A stretch of 29,295 nt of DNA from a virus: IMG/VR virus record IMGVR_UViG_3300034198_004010, positions 1-29,295 of that record. One strand, 5' to 3'. Position numbers and translations under genes: made by a program. This document shows positions 14,143-22,644 of this stretch, one piece after another; within the stretch, counting starts at the first letter, position 1; the number at the start of each line of letters is the position of its first letter. The notes beneath the pieces were generated by a model. It was not told the origin of the DNA. It was given only the letters and a program-made list of their open reading frames with translations, and did not search any database.

Positions 14143-17100
14143 CCTTGGTGTCAACTTCAAACACGTAGTGACCAGTGTGCTGGCAAATGACGCCGGTGTC
14201 GGCCCAGACACGGAATCCGCGTCGTCGAGCCTTGTTGCAAAAATCTAAATCTTCTGACACAGTATTGGCGTGATCAATCGCAGGATGATATTCAAATTGC
14301 GGATACCCAACTGTACGCATGACTGCGGCTTTGACCAAGACACAGCCAAATCCGCATGCGGCCACTTCCACCAGTCCCCGACCATGTAGGTCAGCATAGG
14401 TGATATTTGACACTCCACCTTGACTGTTGTCGTTGTATATTTCCAATATCTGCTGTCCAGGCTGGCGCTGTATGTACAGGCCCGATACCATGTCTTGATC
14501 ATGTGCCAGCAGCCGTACTAGCGTGTCGGGCGCAAACGATATATCACTGTCTACACTGAACAAGTAGTCAAAGCCTTTTACCACCCAGTCAGCAATTAGA
14601 TTGCGTATTTGATCCACACGATATCCAAAGAAGTACTGGAAAGTGACTTCACAATCATCCGGAACCGCTAAATCATAGATGCTTTTGAATGTAGCCGCTT
14701 CTATATACTTTGCAGTAGGTATAGCAATCAGTATTTTTTTCTTTTTATTAGTTGGCATGGTTACTAGTTCCTTTGCTTTGGGTAAAATTACCGGCCGGAC
14801 CTGTTGATATACTGCGCTTTCCCGGTCCAAGAATCCAGCTGTGATTGTGGTGTCAGATGTGGTTGCTGCAAACGGTGTATAAAAATTCAAGTTGGTGATG
14901 AGATAATTGGTCTTGTCTAGGCTCAATTGTAGGTCAAACAAGTAATTGTCGCCAAAGTAGATGTCTAGTCCTTCTGGTATGTCGTGCCATGACTGCCGGT
15001 GTATAAACATCAAGCAACCAAATCCATAGGTGTGTTGATTGGTCCAAGGCACTATGTCTATGGCGCCAGTGGTGACTGCGGGTTGATTGAATTCAGCTAC
15101 ACCAGGGCACAATCCAAACACACCCGCCTCGGGAGTGATCAAGTATTGCAGTCGCTCAAACAGGTCAAGATCAAATGTGACATCATCATTGAGTATGCAC
15201 ACCCTCTCATTGCGGGCGATGCCTACACCAAAGTTCCAGGCGGGATTGACATAGATGTTGCCATCAAAATCAAACATGTGTATCTTTTCATGTTGCAGTT
15301 CCGGAGGTGTGCGGTCGTGTGCATTGTCCACGATGATGATCTCATCCACTGCCGGGTGTTGGCACAGCTGAGCCAAAAACGCAACAAATTGATCCCGCAC
15401 ACGCCACATGGTGGGAACCACAATGGAATACTTTTCTACTGGACGTTTATTGACGATAGCCTGTGCTGTGGCTGTTTGTTCTTGGCTGTTTACCTTGTAG
15501 TCGTTTAGTGGGTTTTTATCATTGTAGTTGTAGACTATCTGCTGTAGGCATTTGACCTTATTGGGATCAGCAGCTTCTATTAGAGCGTAGAATGTGGATC
15601 CATCACCACCGGCGCGGAACCATTGTCCTTGATTTTTAAACATGCTGTCGTCTAAATCATCAATCAGATACTTGCTAAATGTTCTTAGATGTGTATAGGG
15701 CAAGATCCAATTAAAGTGATGCTGTCTGTAGGTTCTCGTCTGCCGAACCTGTTCTGGATAAGGCTGACTGATCAAAGGAATGCTGTCGGCCATGCTCCAG
15801 CAGCTACCATAGGTAAACTCAGTAGTACCATCATATACACTATTATAGTAATTGAATATACTATTGTCGTTAACCAGGCTATCGTCACCGTCTAAGATCA
15901 TGACTATGGCATTAGGATTAGTGATTTCTCTAATGGCAGTGACTTGATTGCAGACGGCACCCAGTCTCTCTTGATTGTAGACAATGGAGAATTTATCTTG
16001 TATGTAGTCGGGCAAACGATCCAGCGCAGCCAACAAAATGTCCACAGTATTGTCTGTGCTGGCATCATCCACCAAGATGTGCCGATAGTTATCATAGTCT
16101 TGTGTTACCACGCTCTCTATACAACGTGCTATGTAGTCCTGGCAATTATAGAATGTGCTCACTACCACTATCTCTTGTTGGGATCCAGATTTATAGTGTT
16201 CTAGTTCAACAGTATTATGATAGCGGCGCTGCCATATTAAATTCACTTGCCGATTGATCTTTGACGCCTGTTGATATTCTGCTCTTGTGAGATATCTGCC
16301 AGTTTGCTTAAAGAATAACTGCTTCCATTGCTGTGCTACACTATCCCACCCCGCAACAGGCTTCACAATGTTGCAATAGTATTGTTTTTGTTGATGTAAA
16401 TAAGTGTCACGGTATGCGCGAACAGTCATGGCCACAAACTGTTCAATTTGCTGCGCCCGGTCAACATCGGGAAACAGGTTATTGGGCTCAACGGGATAAT
16501 CAATCAAATAGCAGGCACCCTCTAGTGCCACTTCTTCTGCCGCGCCAAACCTACAGGTGATGACTGGAGTATTGTACAAGAGACTTTCCAGTATAGATAT
16601 ACCAAACGTTTCCGGGAAGGCGCAGGGATATATCATGAAATTGGCCTGTGCCAGTATTGTACCAATTTGTTGTTGCGGTATTACCCCCAAGAATTCAATG
16701 CCCCAATTGGCATACTTGGGATCAGCTACCATGCGCCGCCAATCTTGCTCCTGTGCATCAGGTTCTGACTGGGAACTGAATCTATAGTAGCCGCCAATGA
16801 CTTTTAATCGGGCTTCGGGAATCTGTGCTTTGACTCTGGGCCAGATTTCATTTACCAAGGGTATCATGCCCTTGGTCACGCTGGCATTGTAGACAAATAG
16901 GTTTCTGTCCTTGGCAGCAATATCTACTTCGGGCACATAGCAGTTGGCGCCGTTGCGGGTGGCAAACATCTTGCGCTTGAGCACTTCAAAATTACGCCTG
17001 CGTCCGTGATTGCAGTTGGTTACATAACTGAGATGAAAATCACTCAGCGTGAATATGTTGGTTATGCGATTGGATAGTGCCAGTTCTTCGATTAGGTTGT

Positions 17101-17500
17101 CACCTAGACAGAAGGTATCATGCATCCACAGTATGCGCATCTTGGCCTGTGCCACGATATTGTTGTAAGGGTCATAAGACTGTAGAGCAAAGGCCCTGCC
17201 ATCCTGCAATTTAGGATAGTCTGCAACATCCACAAAAGGAATCACCGTGCGACTGCTAACAACTACGTCAAATTCTTGCCGTACTGCTAGATCCGCAAGT
17301 GGGCGATAATTGACATGGTCGTAAGTGCCCGGGCGTGCCTGATCAATGTTGCAGTTGTTGAATACGGTGACACTGAATCCAACGTTGGCCAATTCACGTG
17401 CCATAAAGGTAACAGCGCTCTCACTACCGCCTAGGCCTTGATTGAATACTGTGGTTCCATCATATGGTAATCCAATGATGTCGATAATGGCAATTTTCAT
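14138..17500 (-). CDS. Four-domain fused glycosyltransferase (GT4 + three GT-A domains)
   Basis: 1120 residues. Domain 1 (about 1-400) is a GT-B/GT4 type: GLGGSESA at 22-29, and PETFGISILE with the paired Glu297 and Glu305 (E-x7-E) that bind the donor nucleotide. Domain 2 (about 443-665) is GT2: VVVSTFYNCQDYI, VDDASTDNT and DGDD at 537-540. Domain 3 (about 690-905) is GT2-like: SIVVPTMWRVRD, IIVDNAHD and NDD at 771-773. Domain 4 (about 921-1120) is GT-A-like with DSD at 984-986 and SEDLDFC near 1082. Such enzymes move sugars from nucleotide-sugar donors to glycans, proteins or DNA bases. Position beside the fibre genes suggests virion glycosylation or surface mimicry, which is inference. An ATTAAATA box lies 4 bases before the ATG; no Shine-Dalgarno is seen. 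Confidence 0.88.
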   Translation of the reverse strand: MKIAIIDIIGLPYDGTTVFNQGLGGSESAVTFMARELANVGFSVTVFNNCNIDQARPGTYDHVNYRPLADLAVRQEFDVVVSSRTVIPFVDVADYPKLQDGRAFALQSYDPYNNIVAQAKMRILWMHDTFCLGDNLIEELALSNRITNIFTLSDFHLSYVTNCNHGRRRNFEVLKRKMFATRNGANCYVPEVDIAAKDRNLFVYNASVTKGMIPLVNEIWPRVKAQIPEARLKVIGGYYRFSSQSEPDAQEQDWRRMVADPKYANWGIEFLGVIPQQQIGTILAQANFMIYPCAFPETFGISILESLLYNTPVITCRFGAAEEVALEGACYLIDYPVEPNNLFPDVDRAQQIEQFVAMTVRAYRDTYLHQQKQYYCNIVKPVAGWDSVAQQWKQLFFKQTGRYLTRAEYQQASKINRQVNLIWQRRYHNTVELEHYKSGSQQEIVVVSTFYNCQDYIARCIESVVTQDYDNYRHILVDDASTDNTVDILLAALDRLPDYIQDKFSIVYNQERLGAVCNQVTAIREITNPNAIVMILDGDDSLVNDNSIFNYYNSVYDGTTEFTYGSCWSMADSIPLISQPYPEQVRQTRTYRQHHFNWILPYTHLRTFSKYLIDDLDDSMFKNQGQWFRAGGDGSTFYALIEAADPNKVKCLQQIVYNYNDKNPLNDYKVNSQEQTATAQAIVNKRPVEKYSIVVPTMWRVRDQFVAFLAQLCQHPAVDEIIIVDNAHDRTPPELQHEKIHMFDFDGNIYVNPAWNFGVGIARNERVCILNDDVTFDLDLFERLQYLITPEAGVFGLCPGVAEFNQPAVTTGAIDIVPWTNQHTYGFGCLMFIHRQSWHDIPEGLDIYFGDNYLFDLQLSLDKTNYLITNLNFYTPFAATTSDTTITAGFLDRESAVYQQVRPVILPKAKELVTMPTNKKKKILIAIPTAKYIEAATFKSIYDLAVPDDCEVTFQYFFGYRVDQIRNLIADWVVKGFDYLFSVDSDISFAPDTLVRLLAHDQDMVSGLYIQRQPGQQILEIYNDNSQGGVSNITYADLHGRGLVEVAACGFGCVLVKAAVMRTVGYPQFEYHPAIDHANTVSEDLDFCNKARRRGFRVWADTGVICQHTGHYVFEVDTKV
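14769..14773 (-). promoter_or_regulatory. Possible internal Shine-Dalgarno for a separate C-terminal glycosyltransferase
   Basis: AAGGA lies 10 bases before an in-frame ATG at 14758 (Met915), where the protein reads MPTNKKKKILIAIP, like the start of a free-standing GT-A domain. It could be a remnant of gene fusion or a working internal start. Confidence 0.35.
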
Positions 17501-17504
17501 AGTG

Positions 17505-17512
17505 TATTTAAT
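17505..17512 (-). promoter_or_regulatory. Late promoter box ATTAAATA of the glycosyltransferase
   Basis: Minus-strand ATTAAATA, last A 4 bases before the ATG. It lies in a 7-bp inverted repeat (AGTGTAT at 17501-17507 with ATACACT at 17514-17520), so read-through RNA would carry a weak AU-rich hairpin directly before the ATG. Confidence 0.55.
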
Positions 17513-17542
17513 TATACACTCATTGCCGAAAAAAATAAACCG

Positions 17543-19465
17543 TTAATAGACGTTTTGGGGGTTGTAGGGATTGGTGCCAGTCTGACCTTTGACAGCGAAT
17601 CCCACCCGCAAGCTGGCCAATCTTGGATCATTATCGTTGGTCACTGCTTGGATAGATTGGTAGTTTGTGGGTGCTGTATTGCTGGCCACGTAGTTCTTAT
17701 CCGAATTCACCAGCATGAATTCGGGTTGTGTGTTGACAGTGATAATCTGTTGTGGCGCTCGGTTGTTTGTCACTGAATTTACATTAGCACTGTTGGGTAC
17801 AAAGTAGCGTTGTGGCGATATGGTGCGTTGACTTGGTTCATACGCCACTGTTTGATTCAGCACAGTTGTCGGGGAGTAGTTGGCTGTGTTGTAGATGTTA
17901 GGTGTTGACACTAGATCATAATAAGGAAATGTTACCCCAACCGCGTATTGATCAATATACCCACTGATGTGATTAGAGTTGATATCCTGCGATAGATCTG
18001 CCAGCAGCACCTGTGAGCCGGCCCGTGTTGCTACTGAACCTGGTTGTAGGACAGCAGATGAAATTAGCGCACCACTGTCAGAATTAATTGCCCGGGGGAT
18101 AGTACCTTGAGTCACCGTGCTGGCATTCGAGTTCAGCATGATGCCACTGGTATTAGTGTAAGAATTGACAGGACTGGGATTAGGATAGGTATAACTGGCT
18201 GATGTAGAGTATAGTATAACAAACGCCCCACCTGCGCCCCACCCTCTAGTGTTATCAACTGATGCCACATTACCGCCCGAGCCGCCACCACCAAACAATC
18301 CACCGTTACCATTAAAGCCAGGTAGGCCGCCTAAGCTGGAGGTGTTTAGTGTTAGATTACCACTACCACCGCTGCCATTAGCATTAGCTGCACCGCCTGT
18401 GCCACCGCGCCCCAAGCCCCAAATATCAACACCGCCTCCGCCGCCACTGGCTACAGTTGCGCTGGATCCGCCGCCTCCGCCACCTCCGTAGCCGCCAGTG
18501 TTGCCTGTTAGTAACGCACTACCACTGGCACCACCGCCGCCGCCAATAGAGTTGATCCATCCGTTGGCACCACCGCCGCCGCCGCCGTAAGGTCCACCTA
18601 CGCCGCCGCGGCCAATGTCTGTGTAAAAGTAAACTACGGTACTGCTGTTAATGGCATGATACACATATCCAGATACTATACTGACATTGGATAAATTGGT
18701 TAGATTTGCTGTGCCAGCATATCTGAACAGTACTATGCCCGAACCGCCGCGGCCACCATAATTGAGATTAGTTGGATCTGCGCCTGCGCCGCCTCCGCCC
18801 CCTCCTGTATTTGTACTCCCAGCTTTGGCACTAGTTGGCAAGCCATACTGTCCACCATCACCGCCGCCACCATCACCACCGGGACGAATTACACCTCCTG
18901 AGTTGCTGGCGCCACCACCGCCCCCGCCAGCATAGTTACCAGTGAATACTGTGCCTCCAGCAGTCCAAAGATTTCCTACACCGCCTGCTCCAGATACACT
19001 AGTAACTCTTGGTGCGCCCGGGCCGCCTGCGCCACCACCCCCGCCTGCGCCCTGTTGTCCTGCTGTACCAGCACCACCAGCACCACCGGCGAATCCCTGC
19101 ACAGGCGTAGTTACTATAGCAGCACCGCCTGTGGCGCTATTACCTGAACCACCACCGCCCGAACCACCAGTGCTGCCCGCGTCTAAACTGGTAACGTTGG
19201 TACCACCGTATCCGCCACCGTTGGCTGTATAACTGAAAGCAGTAGTATTGCCACCGGCTGTGGGTACTGCTAGGTTTGCAGAATAGGATCCAGTACCGCC
19301 TGCACCAACAGTAACTGTATACGCAGTAGCGGTATCAATCGTGATTGCGGAGAAGTAGCGGAATCCGCCTGCACCCCCACCACCACCCCCGGCGGCACCG
19401 GCTGTGCTGGAACCACCACCACCACCACCTGCTACTACTAAAAGATCTATTGTTAATGTTGGCAT
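17543..19465 (-). CDS. Gly-rich fibre-like protein, type A2 (no LamG domain)
   Basis: 640 residues. Residues 8-255 and about 285-425 are Gly-rich with the LLVVAGGGGGG / YTVTVGAGG / GGSGIVLFRY pattern seen in phage fibre and adhesin Gly-rich domains, which in gp38-type adhesins pack as polyglycine helices. The C-terminal ~210 residues (SYTYPNPSPVNSY through NDPRLASLRVGFAVKGQTG) are non-repetitive and closely resemble the C-terminus of the type A protein at 22645-27174. The shared VDIWGLG and GWGAGGAF segments confirm common ancestry. It starts 4 bases after the stop of the preceding fibre gene, with neither Shine-Dalgarno nor late box, so it is probably co-transcribed and coupled. A role in host recognition is inferred; it may assemble with its B partner. 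Confidence 0.8.
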   Translation of the reverse strand: MPTLTIDLLVVAGGGGGGSSTAGAAGGGGGGAGGFRYFSAITIDTATAYTVTVGAGGTGSYSANLAVPTAGGNTTAFSYTANGGGYGGTNVTSLDAGSTGGSGGGGSGNSATGGAAIVTTPVQGFAGGAGGAGTAGQQGAGGGGGAGGPGAPRVTSVSGAGGVGNLWTAGGTVFTGNYAGGGGGGASNSGGVIRPGGDGGGGDGGQYGLPTSAKAGSTNTGGGGGGAGADPTNLNYGGRGGSGIVLFRYAGTANLTNLSNVSIVSGYVYHAINSSTVVYFYTDIGRGGVGGPYGGGGGGANGWINSIGGGGGASGSALLTGNTGGYGGGGGGGSSATVASGGGGGVDIWGLGRGGTGGAANANGSGGSGNLTLNTSSLGGLPGFNGNGGLFGGGGSGGNVASVDNTRGWGAGGAFVILYSTSASYTYPNPSPVNSYTNTSGIMLNSNASTVTQGTIPRAINSDSGALISSAVLQPGSVATRAGSQVLLADLSQDINSNHISGYIDQYAVGVTFPYYDLVSTPNIYNTANYSPTTVLNQTVAYEPSQRTISPQRYFVPNSANVNSVTNNRAPQQIITVNTQPEFMLVNSDKNYVASNTAPTNYQSIQAVTNDNDPRLASLRVGFAVKGQTGTNPYNPQNVY

Positions 19466-19469
19466 AAAA

Positions 19470-22400
19470 TTACAATGTTATAGATCCGCCACTGGTAAAA
19501 ATGTAAACTCTGTAGGATCCGTCGATGACATATGCTGGAGAACCAGTTGTTGATGTTGCAGCCGGATAAGTGTTTAGATAGCGAACGATTACTACACCAT
19601 CGGCACCAGCACTTCCATGATTTGGATATGATCCACCGCCACCACCGGCACCAGAATTTACAAGCCCCACACGACCAACGCTGCCGCCGGCGTATGGTTG
19701 GCCACCGCCGCCAGTTCCTTGACTGCCAGAGCCACCGCCACCGCCACCAAGACCACCATTGCCACCAATACCTGCACTACCACCATTGGTATTTCCACCA
19801 CCACCACCACCTGCAAAATAAACAGTTCCGCCGCTGACTTGCCCTATAGAATATGTGGTAGCAACCGTTGTACTGATGATTGCAGTAGATGGACCATCAT
19901 TACCATTTTTCGTACCCGAAGCTGCACCGCCCGCGGCGCCACCACCAACACCTTGACCACTAGAACTACCAGTTGCTCCTGCACCGCCCAAAGCAGTGAC
20001 TGATGTTGCAGCGTTGGTTAAGGATGAGCTTCCACCAGTGGCACTTAAAGCGGCGGACGTTCCGCCTGCGGCGCCGCCTCCTATAGAAGTAGATAGTGTT
20101 GATCCACTGTTAGCCACAAAAGTGCCGGTTAGAACCTGGCCGCCAGTGCCACCATTACCATTTCCTCGACCACCGCCACCACCACCACCTACAACTAGAT
20201 ATTCTACTGTAGGACCAGTTGATGTATCGTTAACTATAACTGGTGTTGATGTACCTATAACTGCACCTATTGTGCTGGCATTGCGTGCTTGTAACGTTGT
20301 ATTTGTAATACCATCAAGAAGAAGATTGTTTATCACGCTTCTGACAACGATAGCAGAATTAGAATTCAGAGTTACTGTACCAGAAATAACAGCGTCGCTG
20401 AATCTACCGGCTGCTACATTTCCGGAGTCGGTCCAATATACTACGGTGCCTGTGGCAACGTTGGCTGTGGTCACAGTATATTGTACCGAAGTACCTTCGT
20501 TCATTGCAGCTACATTTGAGGCGATAGCAAATGTCTGTGGTGCTACTGCTATGGTTGGGCCTGTAGCTACTACTGTTCCCGATATTGATCCTGTTCGTAA
20601 CTGTATAATAATATTCCTACTAGATCCCGGAACAGATTGTATAGCTGTTAAAGTCCTAACTATATTAAACGCTCCGCCAGTGATAGTTATTGGGCCACTG
20701 TTTATACCATCAATGAATTCATCGGTGGTCGTAGAACCCCCATTGGTCCAATACAGCGTGGTTCCATCTGCCACACCTGTAGTTCTAACATAAAAAGTGA
20801 TACTAGTGCCATAGAGTACCACGTTGGCTGTGCTGGCAGTTACTGCGTAACTGGTTGTGACTATTTGAATAGTATATCTTTTAGTTATGGTTTGAGCCGG
20901 ACCAGTCACTGCGGCACTGACAGTAAAAGGTGTGTACTCGGTGCTGCTGCTTAGATTTTGTTTGGTCCATGTAATAGCACCATTGGCAGTATTGAGTACT
21001 GCACCTGTAGGCAAACTGCCCGATGAAATGCTGTAGGTTATGGTTCTTAGGCTAGGATCTGCCGCAGATATGCGGGCGATGATACCACTGGAGTCTAAGG
21101 TCTGGACGCTGATGTCGTCGGTCTGCCAGTACAAACTACTACCCCCGGCGCCGCCTCCAGCAACTACCACTGCCACGTTGCTAGAGGGTCGAGTCATATA
21201 AGTGCTACCACCAGTCGTGCCAAATACCCCACCCGGGGCGCCGCCAGTGCCCACAACAACTGTGTAGGTTTCTCCCGGTGTAACTGTGTAACTGTTATAG
21301 TATGCCACGTTGCCACCATTGCCGCCCGTACCACCACCGGTTTTTTGTACACCACCACCACCGGCACCAACAGCACCCACTGTGATGCTGTATACTCCAG
21401 CTGGCACAGTCCACGTATAAGTGCCCGGAGTGGTGTAGGTCTGCGCCGAGTATGCCGATACGTTGGCAGTGATATCACCGTAGGGAATGTTTAAACCACT
21501 GTTGAAATACTGTGTGGTATAGTATGCAGGTGTGCCCGGAACAGATGGTACCAGTGTAGAATACACTACACCAGTACTGGTAAATGAAAAGTTATTTACA
21601 CTGGAATCTGTTAGGTAAGTGGCGCTAGAATTCACCGATAACAGCAATTGAGTATTGGCTATATTGGCTGCTGTAATTGATGGGGTGAACTGTGTGGTAT
21701 ACAATCCAGTACCATTCACTATCCTAAAATTAGCAATATAGCCTGCAAGGTTATTAGCGCCACCCCCACCTACTGAGTTTTTGCCAATTGTGGGTCCACT
21801 TGACAAATAGTTGTTAGAATCAGCATATGTCGATCCTATCTGTATGCCGTCAAGGAATATCCTGGTTGATCCACTATTCTTAGATAGTGCCACATGATGC
21901 CATACGCCAGCTGTTACAGCCGCGGTGCCAGCTATGACATTTGTTGTGCTTACCATGAGACTTAAAATATTCCCGCCTTGGAAATAGAAGTTGACTGCCA
22001 CTGCACTGCTGGCATTTCTGGCATCATATATGGTATAGTTGCCCCCGGTACCGGTCAAAAACAACCAGCACTCAATGGTAAACGGATTGGTGCCAAATGT
22101 CAGTGCAGCACTAGCACCCACAGTTACCACAAGATTTCCGGCGCCGTTAAATGCCAAGCTGCCGCCAGGCGAAATGGATACTGGCGTACTCAATTCCAAC
22201 ACAGGATCAATAGAATTGACACTGGGTACGCTGTCATAAACTGGAAAGTTTTGGTTACCCAAGCTGGCGCCGCGATCCACAACTGGTGTGGCATTACCAA
22301 CTGTGTTAAAACCAAATGTTTGACCTCCTAAATTTACCAGAGCGTTTGCACCATATGTGCTTGGTAAATTGGCCGGCAAGTTTAAATAGTTGAATGTCTG

Positions 22401-22628
22401 ATTGCCAAGTGAATACAGTGGATTATAGACCTGTACAGTGTTAGATAATATTGGTGTGGTATTGATTCGATTCAAGCCCACATTACTGCTGGTACGCACT
22501 ATGGTCTCAGCCGGAACGATGTCTCCAGTGGTATTAATGCCTGCAGGTGATGACGGGCTGTACTTGGTGACCACAGTAACGATTTGATTTACTACTAGGT
22601 CTACGGCAGTTATTTCACTAAATGACAT
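19470..22628 (-). CDS. Fibre/adhesin-like protein, type B2: LamG, Ig-like and Gly-rich domains
   Basis: 1052 residues. Order: a unique N-terminal ~150 residues with repeated LGNQxF-like motifs; one LamG/concanavalin-type jelly roll (about 155-360; SLAFNG, FTIECWLFL, GVWHHVALSKNSGSTRIFLDG, NFRIVNGTGLYTTQFTPS); a Gly-rich block; and a cadherin/He-PIG-like domain (RTITYSISSGSLPTGAVLN). Then come two tandem Ig-like repeats (each with GTTLYWTNGG or GTVVYWTDSG), a second Gly-rich block (about 830-1010), and a C-terminus VYIFTSGGSITL shared with the protein at 27188-29295. LamG and Ig-like domains commonly bind surface glycans. The ATG follows a late box by 5 bases. Confidence 0.85.
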   Translation of the reverse strand: MSFSEITAVDLVVNQIVTVVTKYSPSSPAGINTTGDIVPAETIVRTSSNVGLNRINTTPILSNTVQVYNPLYSLGNQTFNYLNLPANLPSTYGANALVNLGGQTFGFNTVGNATPVVDRGASLGNQNFPVYDSVPSVNSIDPVLELSTPVSISPGGSLAFNGAGNLVVTVGASAALTFGTNPFTIECWLFLTGTGGNYTIYDARNASSAVAVNFYFQGGNILSLMVSTTNVIAGTAAVTAGVWHHVALSKNSGSTRIFLDGIQIGSTYADSNNYLSSGPTIGKNSVGGGGANNLAGYIANFRIVNGTGLYTTQFTPSITAANIANTQLLLSVNSSATYLTDSSVNNFSFTSTGVVYSTLVPSVPGTPAYYTTQYFNSGLNIPYGDITANVSAYSAQTYTTPGTYTWTVPAGVYSITVGAVGAGGGGVQKTGGGTGGNGGNVAYYNSYTVTPGETYTVVVGTGGAPGGVFGTTGGSTYMTRPSSNVAVVVAGGGAGGSSLYWQTDDISVQTLDSSGIIARISAADPSLRTITYSISSGSLPTGAVLNTANGAITWTKQNLSSSTEYTPFTVSAAVTGPAQTITKRYTIQIVTTSYAVTASTANVVLYGTSITFYVRTTGVADGTTLYWTNGGSTTTDEFIDGINSGPITITGGAFNIVRTLTAIQSVPGSSRNIIIQLRTGSISGTVVATGPTIAVAPQTFAIASNVAAMNEGTSVQYTVTTANVATGTVVYWTDSGNVAAGRFSDAVISGTVTLNSNSAIVVRSVINNLLLDGITNTTLQARNASTIGAVIGTSTPVIVNDTSTGPTVEYLVVGGGGGGGRGNGNGGTGGQVLTGTFVANSGSTLSTSIGGGAAGGTSAALSATGGSSSLTNAATSVTALGGAGATGSSSGQGVGGGAAGGAASGTKNGNDGPSTAIISTTVATTYSIGQVSGGTVYFAGGGGGGNTNGGSAGIGGNGGLGGGGGGSGSQGTGGGGQPYAGGSVGRVGLVNSGAGGGGGSYPNHGSAGADGVVIVRYLNTYPAATSTTGSPAYVIDGSYRVYIFTSGGSITL

Positions 22629-22633
22629 ACTTG

Positions 22634-22641
22634 TATTTAAC
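22634..22641 (-). promoter_or_regulatory. Late promoter box GTTAAATA of fibre gene B2
   Basis: Minus-strand GTTAAATA, last A 5 bases before the ATG at 22628 and just after the stop of fibre gene A1 (22645). No Shine-Dalgarno is seen. Confidence 0.55.
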
Positions 22642-22644
22642 CGG

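Noticed and set aside
18280-19440. CRISPR-like or microsatellite repeats rich in CCGCCACC
   Set aside because: The repeats are irregular and in phase with Gly codons of the fibre protein; there are no constant repeats with unique spacers.
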